60,000 nucleotides of DNA, taken from assembly GCF_964204645.1 (NCBI RefSeq), contig NC_134030.1, positions 13,360,447 to 13,420,446 of the forward strand. The letters are read 5' to 3'. Source of the DNA: Tubulanus polymorphus. Taxonomy: Eukaryota; Nemertea; Palaeonemertea; Tubulaniformes; Tubulanidae. Under the pieces are notes generated by a model. The model made no database searches, was not told the origin of the DNA, and saw only the letters and a list, made by a program, of their open reading frames with translations. The translations under genes and the position numbers were made by a program. Shown here one piece after another: positions 1 through 10,966 of this stretch; within the stretch, counting starts at the first letter, position 1; each line of letters begins with the position of its first letter.

Positions 1-40
1 CAGAAAACCCGCTATCGCTGTTTTGCAGCTATATTTATTG
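1..40. repeat. SINE/fold-back repeat tail fragment
   Basis: The first bases resemble the segment near 22185-22215: both carry a CAGAAA(A)CCCG motif followed by TATCGCTG and GCAGCTATAT. This suggests a fragment of the same dispersed tRNA-like fold-back repeat, cut by the window edge. No tRNA-like box is included here, so the call rests on that short similarity alone. Confidence 0.35.
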
Positions 41-1024
41 TTATCATTATTATTATAAATTTTTCACTTTGCAGCCAAAAATATTTAATAAAATGTAACT
101 GACCATTTCGCCTGACCATTTCGAATTTGCGTTATGAATTAATTCCGCGTAACTATTGGGTCTAAACAGCAAATAAGAATGTCTCAAGCATCATCATCCA
201 TTGATAAATGTACACCCCGAAAAAGGCCTACAAATTACCGGAGGACCTTGAGCTTCAAACTATACCGTAAATCACGGAAACGGACTACATTAGTCTGGAC
301 CCTTCATTTCCCGCGAACAATAACTACAGCGGCGCAGCGAAACAACAGGGTGGATGGTTGAAATCATTTTTGGCTTAAATTTATAGAGTTTTGGGACTTA
401 AATGAATTTCACGGAACCATGATCCCTAAAATTAGTCAATTGATTAATTATATTCCTACATAAAATTGACGTTGGCTCAAAGCAACGTAATATGGACAGA
501 AATGGCAGGGTTTTTCACATGCAATTCTAAATCTGCGTTCACTTGACGATCGATGACAACGACGACAGCAGAGTTTATGTAATTTCCGATGAGAATCCGT
601 TAACAAGGGCTTGTTTTGTATGATTTATTGAGTACATATGGTGGCAAATGAGTACTCGGTGAAGCAGTGATAATTGTTGGCTACCCGGTATCTACGGTCT
701 TAGTGCCTAAATTGAGCTAGCTATTGGGGGGGGGGGGGTACGCCTAGAATAGATTAAGGCCCTAAATGTAGTGTGTAGAGCCAGTGGAAAGCCTAAGTAG
801 TTAGTAAGGGGCTGGTTTACACTCTACGACTATTTATTTTGAGTATTTTCTTTCCAGCTATTACTCGTGGAATGAACTGTTCACTATGGTCTTCAATTCC
901 TTTGGCTTTGCAGATTCTTGCAGCTGGTAGAAATAGATTCAAACCACAGTGTGCAAGTGTACGTTTCAAATGAAGCTTTTTCGTCATCGTCGTAATTTAA
1001 GCGCAGCAGTCTCGGATGCTGTAA
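41..1024. other. host-like non-coding flank
   Basis: No convincing gene. The base composition is more balanced than the AT-rich element to its right. A 13-base G run lies at 726-738. Short ORFs such as 179-361 have no recognisable motif. This is the left flank of the integrated element, ending in the first copy of the 6-bp target duplication. Confidence 0.5.
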
Positions 1025-1030
1025 GTACTT
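1025..1030. repeat. target-site duplication, left copy (GTACTT)
   Basis: GTACTT lies immediately outside the AG that opens the element and is repeated exactly at 20169-20174, immediately outside the closing CT. Six base pairs is the duplication length known for Polinton/Maverick insertion by a retroviral-type integrase. Confidence 0.88.
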
Positions 1031-1182
1031 AGTAAATAGGAATAAGTTGTTCTAGATCAAAGTTCGAGAGGTCGAATTCATAAAAAATGAAAAATAAATT
1101 CTCGCACACTCGAATTTATTTTTCATTTTTTATGAATTCGACCCCTCAACCTTTAATCTAGAACAACTTATTCATATTTACT
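1031..1182. repeat. left terminal palindrome (hairpin-type end)
   Basis: The arms pair from the opening AGTAAATA with the TATTTACT at 1175-1182, including an 18-bp perfect block starting GAATAAGTTG and a 31-bp perfect block next to the centre. The unpaired centre at 1102-1111 reads TCGCACACTC. A less well paired stretch lies between the two blocks. Just inside the palindrome the sequence CTTAAAAT matches, inverted, the sequence just inside the right palindrome. The outer arm ends exactly at the target duplication. Confidence 0.92.
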
Positions 1183-1317
1183 CTTAAAATGTTCATATAT
1201 ATAAATGAATAACATGTAAAATCAATTTCAATAGAAATTTGGATATTAAAATGGAGCCAGAACCATCACAAACTAACAATATTACAATATAACAAATAAT
1301 ATTATATAACATATAAT

Positions 1318-1947
1318 GGTGTTATAAATATATACTACAAGAAATGTTCTAAATGTGAATTAGATAAGCCATTTACAGATTATTATAATTGTAACATTGG
1401 TAAAGATGGTTTTCAAAATACTTTTAAAAATTGCAAAAAAGCAAATGATAAACAATATTATATAAATAATACTGAAAAATGCAAAGAAACAAAAAAACAA
1501 TATTATATGAATAATAAAGAAATATGTAAAGAAAAAATTTAACAATGGAAAGAAAATAACCCAGAATATGTTAAAGCGTACCAAAATAATTATCATAAAG
1601 AAAAATACCAAACAGATCTTAATTTTAAATTGAAACAATGTTTAAGATCTAGATTATCGCAATTATTCAGTAAAGACAAACACTCATACACGCTATCTAA
1701 TTTGTTAGGTTGCACAGATGAATTCTTAAAATCATGGATTGTATATCAATTCGACGATAAAATGAATATAGATAATTATGGTGAATACTTTCATATTGAT
1801 CACGTGTTACCAATATCGAAATTCAACATGAATGATGACCACAATCAGAAGCTAATCTGGAATTGGAGAAATTTAAGACCTCTTGAAAAGAAGGAACATT
1901 TGATTAAACATAGCAAACTTGATTTACAGTTATATTTGGAGCAATAA
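1318..1947 (+). pseudogene. HNH endonuclease, one internal stop
   Basis: One reading frame runs to the stop at 1945-1947 and is broken only by a TAA at 1540-1542. The N-terminal part has CSKC and a further Cys about 30 residues on, a treble-clef-like zinc knuckle that has lost its last Cys (CKKA), followed by a Lys/Tyr/Asn-rich linker. The C-terminal half has the HNH core: IDHVLPISKF, then an Asn/Trp-rich stretch NWRNLRPL. This resembles phage and large-DNA-virus HNH nucleases of the endonuclease VII/homing type. It is the outermost recognisable gene on the left, starting about 135 bp inside the terminal palindrome. It could be a homing nuclease or a branched-DNA resolvase; the sequence does not decide. 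The true start is not visible. Confidence 0.72.
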
Positions 1948-2076
1948 GATAAAGCAAAGACATTTGTTGAATTATGGAATAGTAGCTCGCAGAATTGCCC
2001 ACATACTGAATTTTATAAACGCCCGATAATACTCAACTATATAGCTGGATGTATTAGCTGTAGTTTGGTAAACATC
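1948..2076. other. element-internal or inserted DNA without genes
   Basis: Nothing recognisable. The composition moves from the AT-rich element towards host-like DNA. Confidence 0.3.
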
Positions 2077-2518
2077 TGTTACCAGCTTACATTTCAATTG
2101 TAAAGAATTAATTTCATAAAGCCTATAAAAGAACAGCTGTCACCAGAGTTTCCATGGTGCCAGACAGTGCCTTGACGTATTGAGACATAGTGAATCGCCC
2201 ACCTCTGGCACATTACATCATCCTCGATCGCGCATACAGAACGCATTGGATATTCTCTCTCGAAACACAGTTTACAGTTCTAAATCTAAATGTAAGTACC
2301 GTTTTTGTAGTTATTATGAAGTAGGGAAACCTTTTAACATATTTAAGTACAGTAATTCACAGCAACGCTGTGATAAAACATCCGTTAGGGGTTATTTGTA
2401 TTGATATATATTTAACAACAGCTCTGTGACTTTGGAATACTCCGAGCTGTAATAAAGTGAAATACAAGCCACTTCCCAAACTCACAAGCTATGTTTTGAC
2501 TCGTGTTAAATTTTAACA
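2077..2518 (+). repeat. possible solo LTR-like insertion
   Basis: The segment starts TGTTA and ends TAACA, with a TATA-like TATAAAAG near 2123 and an AATAAAG signal near 2451, the order expected of an LTR. I could not find a flanking target duplication, and no second copy or primer-binding site is visible. It may instead be ordinary captured host DNA. Confidence 0.25.
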
Positions 2519-3177
2519 TTAACCTGGTTCAACTTCAAGTTAATTATGTTCTACGCTAGATATCTAGCTAGATATCTTTTAGATATCAAAATGAAGACCA
2601 TTGAATCAAGAAGGTGAAGATGGATGGATTCTGAATCAGAAATTATGGTTATTTCATCACAAGAGACTGAAGCTGTTTCATCGTGCTCTATTATATATGT
2701 CGGAATTGCAGTTGCGCGTACATTAGTCGTTCGGTCGTTATTAATGGTGACGGCTGTTCTGTATTGATTGTTACAGTTCTATGTTTGAATGTTGTAGTTT
2801 ACAGGATAAATTATATAATCCACGCATGCGCACTGAGCAAAAGCGGTCTTCTAGGACCGCATTTCTATGGTTCTCCATTGTTCTATCTTCGATCGCTACA
2901 ATTTGCATAATAAATATATGTGTTTATGAAATAGTAATTCCACCAGGCGTTTCGTTGAATTTATTTTCCGTTGAGGATTTATTATCGAGAACCCGAAATG
3001 ACTTATCTGGACAGTTATAGTTACCGCTCCCATAGATAGACAATAGTAGTGAGATATTGAATCCTGATTTAAATAAAAAGTATTAAAAAAAACAATAACT
3101 TCAACTAGCTAGTGAATTCTATTATATTTTTAATATTTTCTCTTGGCAATTCTAATTGACACTAGATTAAACATATT
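2519..3177. other. host-like DNA inside the element, no gene
   Basis: No motif-bearing ORF. A short palindrome (GATATCTAGCTAGATATC) lies near 2560-2577. The composition resembles the flanks more than the viral genes, so this is probably inserted sequence. Its boundaries are not clear. Confidence 0.3.
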
Positions 3178-3180
3178 TTG

Positions 3181-3261
<81 letters not shown>

Positions 3262-3271
3262 TAATAATAAA
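3181..3271. repeat. (TAA)n microsatellite
   Basis: About 90 bp of nearly uninterrupted ATA/TAA repeats. They form the 3' tail of the minus-strand LINE. Confidence 0.95.
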
Positions 3272-3280
3272 TATGGATTT

Positions 3281-5262
3281 TTATAGCGCAGCTTTCCATG
3301 TTAAAAAAACAAAGTTGCGCTCCAGGGAATAGTATTGGCTGAATAGTTTTGTTTTGATGTGAGATTTGAACTGGTCAACTGTCATGGTAAGTGTAGATTC
3401 TCTTGAGTCGATGAACTGATTCCAGAGTCGAGGTGCGTGGGATGAGAAGGCTCTGCCGCCAAATGTAGATAAGCTGAGTGATGGTTCTGACAGTTTGAAT
3501 TGGTTAGATGATTGAAGTGTTCGCCTTGGGGTATACACAGTAATTAGATGAGCAATATGGGCCGGTGCTATTCCGGTAAGAGGTTTGAATACTAGCAGTA
3601 GTGTTTTGAAGTCAATTCTTGCTTCTACTGGTAGCCAGTGTAACTACATGAGCGCTGGAGTTATATGCTCTCGTTTTGGGGTGCGCTGCACATTTTTGTA
3701 ATTTCTGTAAGCTTCCACACAAGTCACTGGTTATTCCAGCCAGAAGGCTATTACAGTAGTCCAGCCTAGACAAGACAAGAGCTTGGACAAGTGCCTTGGT
3801 AGCATTTCTATTCAGATTCTTTCTAGCTAATCCAATGTTACGAATGTGAAAATATTCGCTTTTCAACACAGATTTCACATGTGCACTCATAGACATTTCA
3901 TGATCGAACATAACACCGAGATTGCAGATCGGCGACTTTGAAACAGGGATACAAACACCCACGAACATGAGAGATTCAATGTCGGTAATATTGAGACGCT
4001 GCGATGTACCTAAAGGAAATACCTCAGTCTTTCCAGCATTTGCTTTGAGGAAATGGTCGGTATACCATTTATACACCGCGACCAAACACTTCTCAACATT
4101 TTACAGTTGTTGATTAACACGGATCATGAATGGATTTAATTACCTTGTACACTTGGTTGTCATCTGCAAATCCATGTCTATCAATATCAAATCATTTTAT
4201 CAGTTTACCCAGAGGAAGCAGATAGACAAGAAAGAGTAAGGGGCCCAACACTGAGCCTTGTGGTACCCCACACTTTAACTCGTATGAATCAGAGGCATGG
4301 CCGTTAAAAGTAACATTCAATGTCCTGTGGGTGAGGTACGTCTTCAACCATTGGAGTGCTCTTCCATCGATGCCCAGGTAATGTTTGATGCGAGAGAGTA
4401 ACACGGTGTGATATACCGTATTAAATGCCGCACTAAGATCGAGTAGTATCAGTATCACAATTGAACCCTGATCGATGAGGGTACGAATGTCATCTTGCAC
4501 CTTGAGCAAAGCTGTCTCTGTGCTATGCCTTGGTTTATAGGCTGATTGCAAGACATCGTGAAGATGGTTACGATCCTCACGCAGTCGACTGGCTACAACT
4601 CTCTCGTGAACCTTAGACACAAATGAGGGATTACTAACTGGGCGATAGTTCTGGAGAGACTCAGGATCCAGAGATGACTTCTTGAGAATTGGTGTTACGA
4701 TTGCTACCTTCATGGAATCAGGCACAGATCCACTAGCCATTGACAAATTCACAATGTAAGATACTGCTGGCAATACACAATCCACAACATTTTTGAATAA
4801 CCAAGTCGGAAGTGGATCAAGTGCGCACGATTTGTTTGGAGCGCTCATGATTATTTTCCGAACTTCATCATCATCTGTTTGTTCAAACTCGTTCATTTTA
4901 CACTCAGAAAGAACTGCAAAATTCTGCATGTTTGGCAACGAATCAACTGGTAGCGTAGAACGGATGACCTCAACCTTGTCCAGAAAGAACTTAACAAAGT
5001 GGTCAGCTAGTTCACCAGGGTGATCATGCTTCGGCAAACTAGAAGTTTTTCCGCTGTGTAGAATTTCGTTGTAAACACGCTGGAGTTTCTTTTGATCACC
5101 AGCAGCATCCTCAATAAGTGTATTATAATAGGATGACTTCGCTCTCTGTATCATTTTACTGTACTCTTTGCGACAGCGCTGGTATATCTGATAATGAACT
5201 GTTAGTTTCGAATTTCGCCAAACTTTCTCAGCTTTACGTTTATTTTGAATAGATTTGAATTA
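3281..5262 (-). pseudogene. LINE reverse transcriptase, frameshifted and 5' truncated
   Basis: Three reading-frame pieces in order on the minus strand. The first (about 5262-4192) has a pre-RT region and the RT fingers and palm: SCALDPLPTWLFK, NYRPVSNPSF, LLDLSAAFNTVYH and GVPQGSVLGPLLFLVYLL. The second (about 4085-3612) starts after the YADD region and carries the thumb-side part (NLGVMFD, LDYCNSLL). The third (3538-3281) is the conserved C-terminus (AFSSHAPRLWNQF, FKSHIKTKLF). The endonuclease domain is missing. The motifs fit the CR1/L2 part of the Jockey superfamily. The YADD box falls in the damaged junction at 4192-4085. Confidence 0.85.
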
Positions 5263-5369
5263 GAATTCTTTGTCTTCAAATAGCTAGTATCAGTAGTCAA
5301 TACTAGAATTCTTTACCTTTAACTTGCTAGTATACTTATAATATTTTTTTCGCTTTTTCTCTAATATAA
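5263..5369. promoter_or_regulatory. AT-rich leader before the plus-strand block
   Basis: About 100 bp between the LINE and the next ORF, ending in a T-rich run and the start context TATAAATG. It may hold the promoter of the first surviving plus-strand gene. No experimentally known motif is claimed. Confidence 0.3.
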
Positions 5370-5942
5370 ATGTCAAAGAAATCGAGTAAAAATAATACCG
5401 ATATTGAAAAAACAATTGAGGATTTAAGTATTACAGATAATAAAGATACAGTTGTTTCTAATTGTATTCAAAATGATGATATTGATTATGAATACTATTT
5501 AACATGTAAGCACTATCTTGAGTTACTTATTGCTGGTGGAAAATCTAAGGATTTCTTGGGAAAAATTATACCTTTTCAAGAATTAGTTTACATGAAACCA
5601 GATAAAGTAATAAAACATTTCAAAATATATGAAGAAGCTAGATTAGCTAGAATAAACGATTCTATAAGTGATGGAATAGTAAAATATTACTCAAACTTAT
5701 GTAACCGAGTAATACCAATTGATGATGAAAATAAATTATATAGTGATTTAAAAAATGATTATTTAGTTATGACAGAATTACAAAAATGGGTTGGATACGC
5801 TTCATTTCAATTGGCAGGAATAATTACAGTAATTTCTACTGGAGTTATAACATTTTCTAACATTAAACCTATAGAATACAAAGATAAAAGTAAATCAGAA
5901 GATATTGAATCAGAACAAAAATTAACTAAAATAAATGAGTGA
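5370..5942 (+). CDS. 190-aa viral membrane protein, intact
   Basis: An uninterrupted ORF from an ATG in the context TATAAATG. Residues 1-40 are polar and acidic. The middle is rich in charged residues with a helical look (HFKIYEEARLARIND). A hydrophobic segment around residues 145-165 (LAGIITVISTGVITF) is likely membrane-spanning, and the tail is charged. I do not recognise a named family. It is nevertheless conserved in the second element at 29542-30070, in the same order before the 118-aa gene, so it belongs to the element. Its stop overlaps the start of the next gene by 8 bp, pointing to coupled or polycistronic expression. It is probably a virion or assembly membrane protein, by inference only. 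Confidence 0.7.
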   Translation: MSKKSSKNNTDIEKTIEDLSITDNKDTVVSNCIQNDDIDYEYYLTCKHYLELLIAGGKSKDFLGKIIPFQELVYMKPDKVIKHFKIYEEARLARINDSISDGIVKYYSNLCNRVIPIDDENKLYSDLKNDYLVMTELQKWVGYASFQLAGIITVISTGVITFSNIKPIEYKDKSKSEDIESEQKLTKINE

Positions 5943-6291
5943 TGATGTCAAGAAGAAGCCTAGATCTGAAAAACAAATCAAATGGGCGAGGGAGTTAGGT
6001 AAAAGATCTTCAGAATTAAAAAGAGCTAAGAAAAAGAAATTAACTGATATAAATGAATCACAGAAATTATCTGATATTGATTCGAATGATAATCCATCTA
6101 ATTCTTCTAATACTGGAAGAAATGATTACTTATATATTACAATTGGGTTAATCACAGTTATTATATTCTCTGGTGTAATATATAAATCCAAATCTAATAA
6201 TAATGATTCCGATGGCAAACCTATTATACCAGAAAATAAGTCAAATGATAAAGTCATTGAAAATAAATCTAAATTATTATTAATGGATTAA
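5935..6291 (+). CDS. 118-aa basic membrane protein, intact
   Basis: Starts at ATG in ATAAATG, overlapping the end of the preceding ORF. The N-terminus is strongly basic (KKKPRSEKQIKWARELGKR), followed by an Asn/Ser/Asp-rich linker, a single membrane segment around residues 64-82 (YITIGLITVIIFSGVIY) and an Asn/Lys-rich tail. The basic N-terminus could bind DNA. A damaged homologue follows the damaged 190-aa homologue at 30075-30288. The family is not named. A minor virion protein joining DNA and membrane is conceivable but inferred. Confidence 0.65.
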   Translation: MSDDVKKKPRSEKQIKWARELGKRSSELKRAKKKKLTDINESQKLSDIDSNDNPSNSSNTGRNDYLYITIGLITVIIFSGVIYKSKSNNNDSDGKPIIPENKSNDKVIENKSKLLLMD

Positions 6292-6297
6292 AATAAG

Positions 6298-7353
6298 ATG
6301 AAAAAAGAACAATATCTAAGAGATTTATATTATAACACAGAGAGTGAAGTATCATATTCTAGTATTTCAGAATTATGGGATAAAATTAAATCTGATAAAG
6401 AAAATATAAAATATAGTGAATTATAATTATGGTTACAAAACCAACCCACGTATCAAATCCACAAGAAAATGGATAAAAATTATTTAACAAGAAAAGTCAT
6501 GGTTTCATATATTGATCAACTATGGCAAGCAGATTTAATTGATATGAAGAACTTAGAGGAATACAACAAATGATATTTTTGGATATTAAATGTTATAGAT
6601 ATATTCAGCAGATACGCATGGAGTATACCAATAAAGAATAAAACAGGCATAGAAGTTACAAATGCTTTTAAAAATATATTTAAAGAAGCTATTCCAGGTA
6701 AGATACAATTCGATGAAGGTAAGGAATTCTATAATAAACATTTAAAAAAATTATTATCTGATAACGATGTAGAGTATTTTTCAACACACTCAGATAAAAA
6801 AGCATCTATTATAGAAAGGTTTAATAAAACATTGAAAACTAGAATGTGGAAATATTTTACTGCCAATGAAACATATAAATATATAGATGTATTAGATGAT
6901 TTAGTGAAAGGTTATAATAATTCTAAACATTCAAGCTAGAAAAGAGGATAATTCAGAAGTTGTTTGGAATAATTTATATGGAGCGTTTGTTACACATGAT
7001 TTTGGTGAACCAAAGTTTAAAATAGGACAACATGTAAGAATATCTAAATATCGAAAAACATTTTATAAAGGTTATACTCCAAAATTTACTGAAGAAATAT
7101 TTAAGGTTAAAAATATAATACTTACTAAACCATTTGTTTATAAATTATAAGATTTAAAAGATGAAGAAATATTAGGTTATTTTTATGAACAAGAATTATC
7201 ACTTGTACCAAACCCGGATGAAATAGAATACAAAAAAGTATTAAAAACAAAAACTCTTGAAGGAAAAAAGTATTCTTTGGTGAAATATAAAGGGTACGAT
7301 GATGAATTTTATGAAAGGATTTTATCTAGTAAAATTAAAAGAATAAATGAATA
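6298..7353 (+). pseudogene. retroviral-type DDE integrase with chromodomain, broken
   Basis: Catalyses insertion of the element in known Polintons. The frame from ATG 6298 is broken by TAA at 6424-6426, TGA at 6571-6573 and a deletion/frameshift near 6920-6945. The catalytic core is readable: first Asp in QADLIDM, second Asp in QFDEGKEF, Glu in ASIIERFNKTL. The C-terminal part has an SH3-like stretch (KFKIGQHVRISKY) and a chromodomain-like end (SLVKYKGYDDEFYE). The layout matches the invertebrate transposon-derived integrases related to Maverick elements. The last bases overlap the ATPase start. This gene order (190-aa, 118-aa, integrase, ATPase) differs from the second copy. Confidence 0.9.
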
Positions 7354-7469
7354 AAGATTTATCTATATTTGAACCACAAAATATGTTAGTTACTGGAGTA
7401 ACCAACTGTGGTAAAACACATTTCATCTTAGATTTGATAGAAACTATTTATAAGAATCATTTTGATAAT

Positions 7470-7873
7470 ATGAAAGGCTGAATCCAAGAACATGTCTATC
7501 TCACTTTTGAGCCCAAACGTCTACTTTTACTTAGTAGCCACTTGAGAACAATAAGCAATTAACGATATCAGCTACTTTTCCAGTAGTATACATTTCAAAA
7601 CAGTCACTCTGAAATAGTATTCTATTAGTCTACTATTGAAAAGTGACCATTTTGAAACATCTGGTTTCGATAGTGCACACTAGCAGTAGAGGTGACTGTA
7701 AAACCACCCGCCTGTTAACAGTGACTTAGTGATAGTAACTCCTACCATAGCAGCTACTCTCAAAACACATCGTTTCTAAAAGTCAACTATTGAAAAGTGA
7801 CCATTTTGAAATGGCATGGTTATTTCCTGTTCAAAATAGCAGCATCTGTTAAAGATTTGCAGTGATACGTGAC
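7470..7873 (+). repeat. left terminal inverted repeat of the fold-back transposon
   Basis: Matches the reverse complement of 10029-10476 almost base for base over most of its length, with small indels. The match breaks off after GCAGTGATACGTGACA. Confidence 0.88.
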
Positions 7874-10028
7874 AGGTTCAAAGGTACTGTCAAACCCTAT
7901 ATGCTTTGTGTACAGAACTCTGTATGCTTTGAATACAGTTCTGTGAATAGAAAATCAAAGTTTTTGAGTTGCTAAGAATCCCCTAAATTATATTACGCTC
8001 AACAAAATGGAAAACTATTCATTCATATAACATCATCATGGATTAAATCCATTAATACTAAAATATAGTGCCAGTCCTAGAATTCTTTACATTTGCGATT
8101 ATAAAACATTCTGGTGCGTTCATAAATCTTTGATTTTGTAGGAAAGAAAGACAAGACAAAAAAATAAATTTGTCTTTTAGGCTTAATTTGTTTTTAAGGG
8201 TATATGAGAGAGGATTTACAAATAAAATCATATGTTCAAAAAATGAATTACGAAAAAAATGTATCTAAAATACTTAGAATTAACCTTGAATTAATTGTTT
8301 GTTTCGATACAAACGATTTTTAAATAATCCATGTGATGTTCACTTTGTCACGCTGTTCTCTGCTTGTTCGTTAATGAATATTGAATCATTTTATCGCTTG
8401 CTAGAAATGATACCATAATCAAAATCTTATTTCGTAGTTATACAGTTTGGTTGAAATGAAATTACCAACTTATTATAAAAGATCAAACGATTAGCGTATA
8501 AAAGTGCAGTGTTGAGATGTTTACGTAATTTTGAAGTCAGCAATTTCATTTGATAGAGAAAAGTTATTTTGGCTTAAGATGTGAAAGAAATGCAATATGC
8601 TGTAATTCTAGTTTCACATACTTTCCCACTTTGTTGAGTAAATTGTTTATATAGGTTATCAAAAACCTAGCAGCAGCTATCGGTCAGCAGGTCAATTACA
8701 CTGGCTAACTAGACAGTGATTGATGAACGAATGAACAAACTGCATTGGCCACCAAAAGACCACAAACCAAAAGTAATTACCTCTTAATATTGATAAACTT
8801 AGCACCGCAATATCTCTATGAAACTTTATTTCAAGGTGCCAATACAATAACATGCCAAAATGTACGGTGTTTGAACTTCGCTGAATCGATGAACCAATGA
8901 TCGCTGAATTATAAGATTATCAGTTAACTCATTAACTGAATTATCAGTTTTCTCCAACTAAACTCTTTTTCTCAAATTATCGTAAACCAACGTTACCAAT
9001 ACTTGAATTTGGAAGTGAATGTGAGCTAGAACTAACAAAGGTACCGGTTTAAGGTGCAGATATACAGGGAATCCCTCTTCTAGCGACCAACACGGTTTTA
9101 TATCGCTTCTTTGCCGATTAGTAAATAATTTTCGATCTAAACGGCTACAGGACCCGAAGAAGTCGAATAAAATACTCTAAAACGTGTTAACTGTAGACAA
9201 ATGAAGAAATTCCACAATAGAATTTTGTATCATGAAATTTATTATAGTTAAACCACAACGTTTCAGCTGTTGACTGACAGCCATCTTACTAAAAGCCCTT
9301 ATCACTAGGAATGTCTACATTCCACCTGATGATGGCTGTTAGTCTACAGTCAAAACGCTGCGGTTTCACCTTAACAAATTTTATCATATTTAAAATTCTA
9401 TTTCTTCATTCATGACCCCAGGGACGATCACCAAAGGCCGTAACCGTAATCCAAATGAAATCTTGAATACCATAAAAAGTTTCTTCTATTAAATTCGATC
9501 AAATATGGGCACAATTTAGATGATTTCTTTAGAATGTTAAAAATCCACATGAATATAGCATATTTTGTTTGAAAAAAATCAATGATTTCGCAAAATTATA
9601 ATTCAGGGAAATTCGAACACTCCGAAATGTCTTAATTTAAGATGCAAAGACATCCAGGCCCCCGTTGAAGATAAACCACCATTTCAATAATGAGAGGTTA
9701 GCCTGAATTTTTGCGCTTTTAATCTAAGAATTTAAATCAAAAATAAATGCAGACCTATGCTTGAAAATAGCTGCATTTGTTCAAATTGAATTCTTTATTC
9801 AATTACATCGCCATGAAAAGAAGGAAATTTTGATTTATCTTAAAACTACATAACTATTGACAATTTGTAAACAAATTTAACTCCAATTGAGAGTTGGGAA
9901 TCGCTCATTACATTTCACATCCTCAAAGATAGTATCTACAATATCTTCAGATCTCAACTGAGTCACTCTTTAATAGAACTATACCCCAAACTATAGCGTG
10001 AGTAGAGTTTCTCAGTATGTTTATATTG

Positions 10029-10476
10029 TCACGTATCACTGCAAATCTGAAGCATATGTTGCTACAGTGTATTTATAACAGGGAATCTGGCAAGCGATCT
10101 CAAAATTGTCACTTTTCAACAGTTGACTTTTAGAAACGATGTGTTTTGAGAGTAGCTGCTATGGTAGGAGTTACTATCACAAAGTCACTGTTAACAGGCG
10201 GGTGGTTTTACAGTCACCTCTACTGCTAGTGTGCACTATCGAAACCAGATGTTTCAAAATGGTCACTTTTAACAATAGTAGACTCTTAGAAACAGCCACT
10301 ATAGAAAACCAACCGAATTGAAAGGAATACTATTCCAGAGTGACTGTTTTGAAATGATACTACTGGAAAAGTGGCTGATATCGTTAATTGCTTATTGTTC
10401 TCAAGTGGCTACTAAGTAAAAGTAGACGTTTGGGCTCAAAAGTGCGATAGACATGTTCTTGGATTCAGCCTTTCAT
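10029..10476 (-). repeat. right terminal inverted repeat of the fold-back transposon
   Basis: Inverted partner of 7470-7873. It carries an extra ~45 bp near 10285-10330 that is absent from the left arm. Confidence 0.88.
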
Positions 10477-10966
10477 ATAATATTATTCTGCCCTACTTGT
10501 GAAATGAATAAAACATATAATAGAGATATAGTTAAGATAAAAAAAGTTTATTATATTAAATCCTAAAACAGTAAAAGAAAATCTAGATAATTGTATTAAA
10601 ATAGCAATTGATATCTATAAAGGATCAAATACATCATTCATTATAGATGATTGTGCTAATCTACATGATTCAAAAGTTAGAGAAAGTGAGTTATGGTATT
10701 TCGCTTTCTCTGGGAGACATTTTAGGATAACAACATGGGTTTTAAATCAAAAATATAATTCAATTGTTAAAGATTTTAGAGAAAACATTAGATTTTTAGT
10801 ATTATTCTACAATTAAGATAGAAAATCAATGCAACAATCATTGGAAGAAAATCAAATTATACCTACTGAATTACATGATGAATATATGAATAAATTAAAA
10901 AGTAATAAAGGTTCCAAATTACTTCTGAGATTACAATTTCCTTATGAATATGAATTTATAAAATAA

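Larger units (their letters stand above)
3178..5262 (-). mobile_element. 5'-truncated CR1/L2-like LINE insertion
   Basis: A minus-strand non-LTR retrotransposon that ends in a TAA/TTA microsatellite, as CR1/L2 elements do. It is inserted in the viral element between the HNH gene and the small membrane-protein genes. The right border near 5262 is placed where the reverse-transcriptase frame stops. No clear target duplication was seen. Confidence 0.8.
7470..10476. mobile_element. 3.0-kb fold-back transposon with ~400-bp inverted repeats
   Basis: Both ends start ATGAAAGGCTGAATCC and are inverted copies of each other for roughly 400 bp (7470-7873 and 10029-10476, the right arm longer by about 45 bp through an indel). 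A 5-bp duplication, ATAAT, flanks it at 7465-7469 and 10477-10481. No ORF with a transposase motif was found, so it is non-autonomous. An inner imperfect inverted repeat lies around 9236-9390. The superfamily is uncertain. Confidence 0.88.
7347..10966 (+). pseudogene. A32/FtsK-like DNA-packaging ATPase, split by a transposon
   Basis: The N-terminal part (7347-7464) carries a Walker A motif, GVTNCGKTH. The rest resumes at 10482 after a 3.0-kb insertion and carries Walker B (SFIIDDCAN), then SGRHFRITTWVLNQ and FRENIRFLVLFYN, typical of viral packaging ATPases. The reading frame is also shifted near 10555 and stopped at about 10815 (TAA after FYN). The C-terminus ends at 10966. The ATG lies in the context ATAAATG and overlaps the integrase stop. 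The role known for the family is pumping the genome into the capsid. The neighbouring copy at 28757 is a useful comparison. Confidence 0.88.

Noticed and set aside
1360-1638. Hydrophobic minus-strand ORF opposite the HNH gene
   Set aside because: Its Phe/Ile-rich content is the complement of the Lys/Asn-rich HNH linker, so it is not independent evidence for a membrane protein.
6298-7353. Endogenous retrovirus or Gypsy element, because of the retroviral-type integrase
   Set aside because: No gag, protease or reverse transcriptase accompanies it. Capsid, ATPase and a 6-bp duplication place it with Polinton-like elements.
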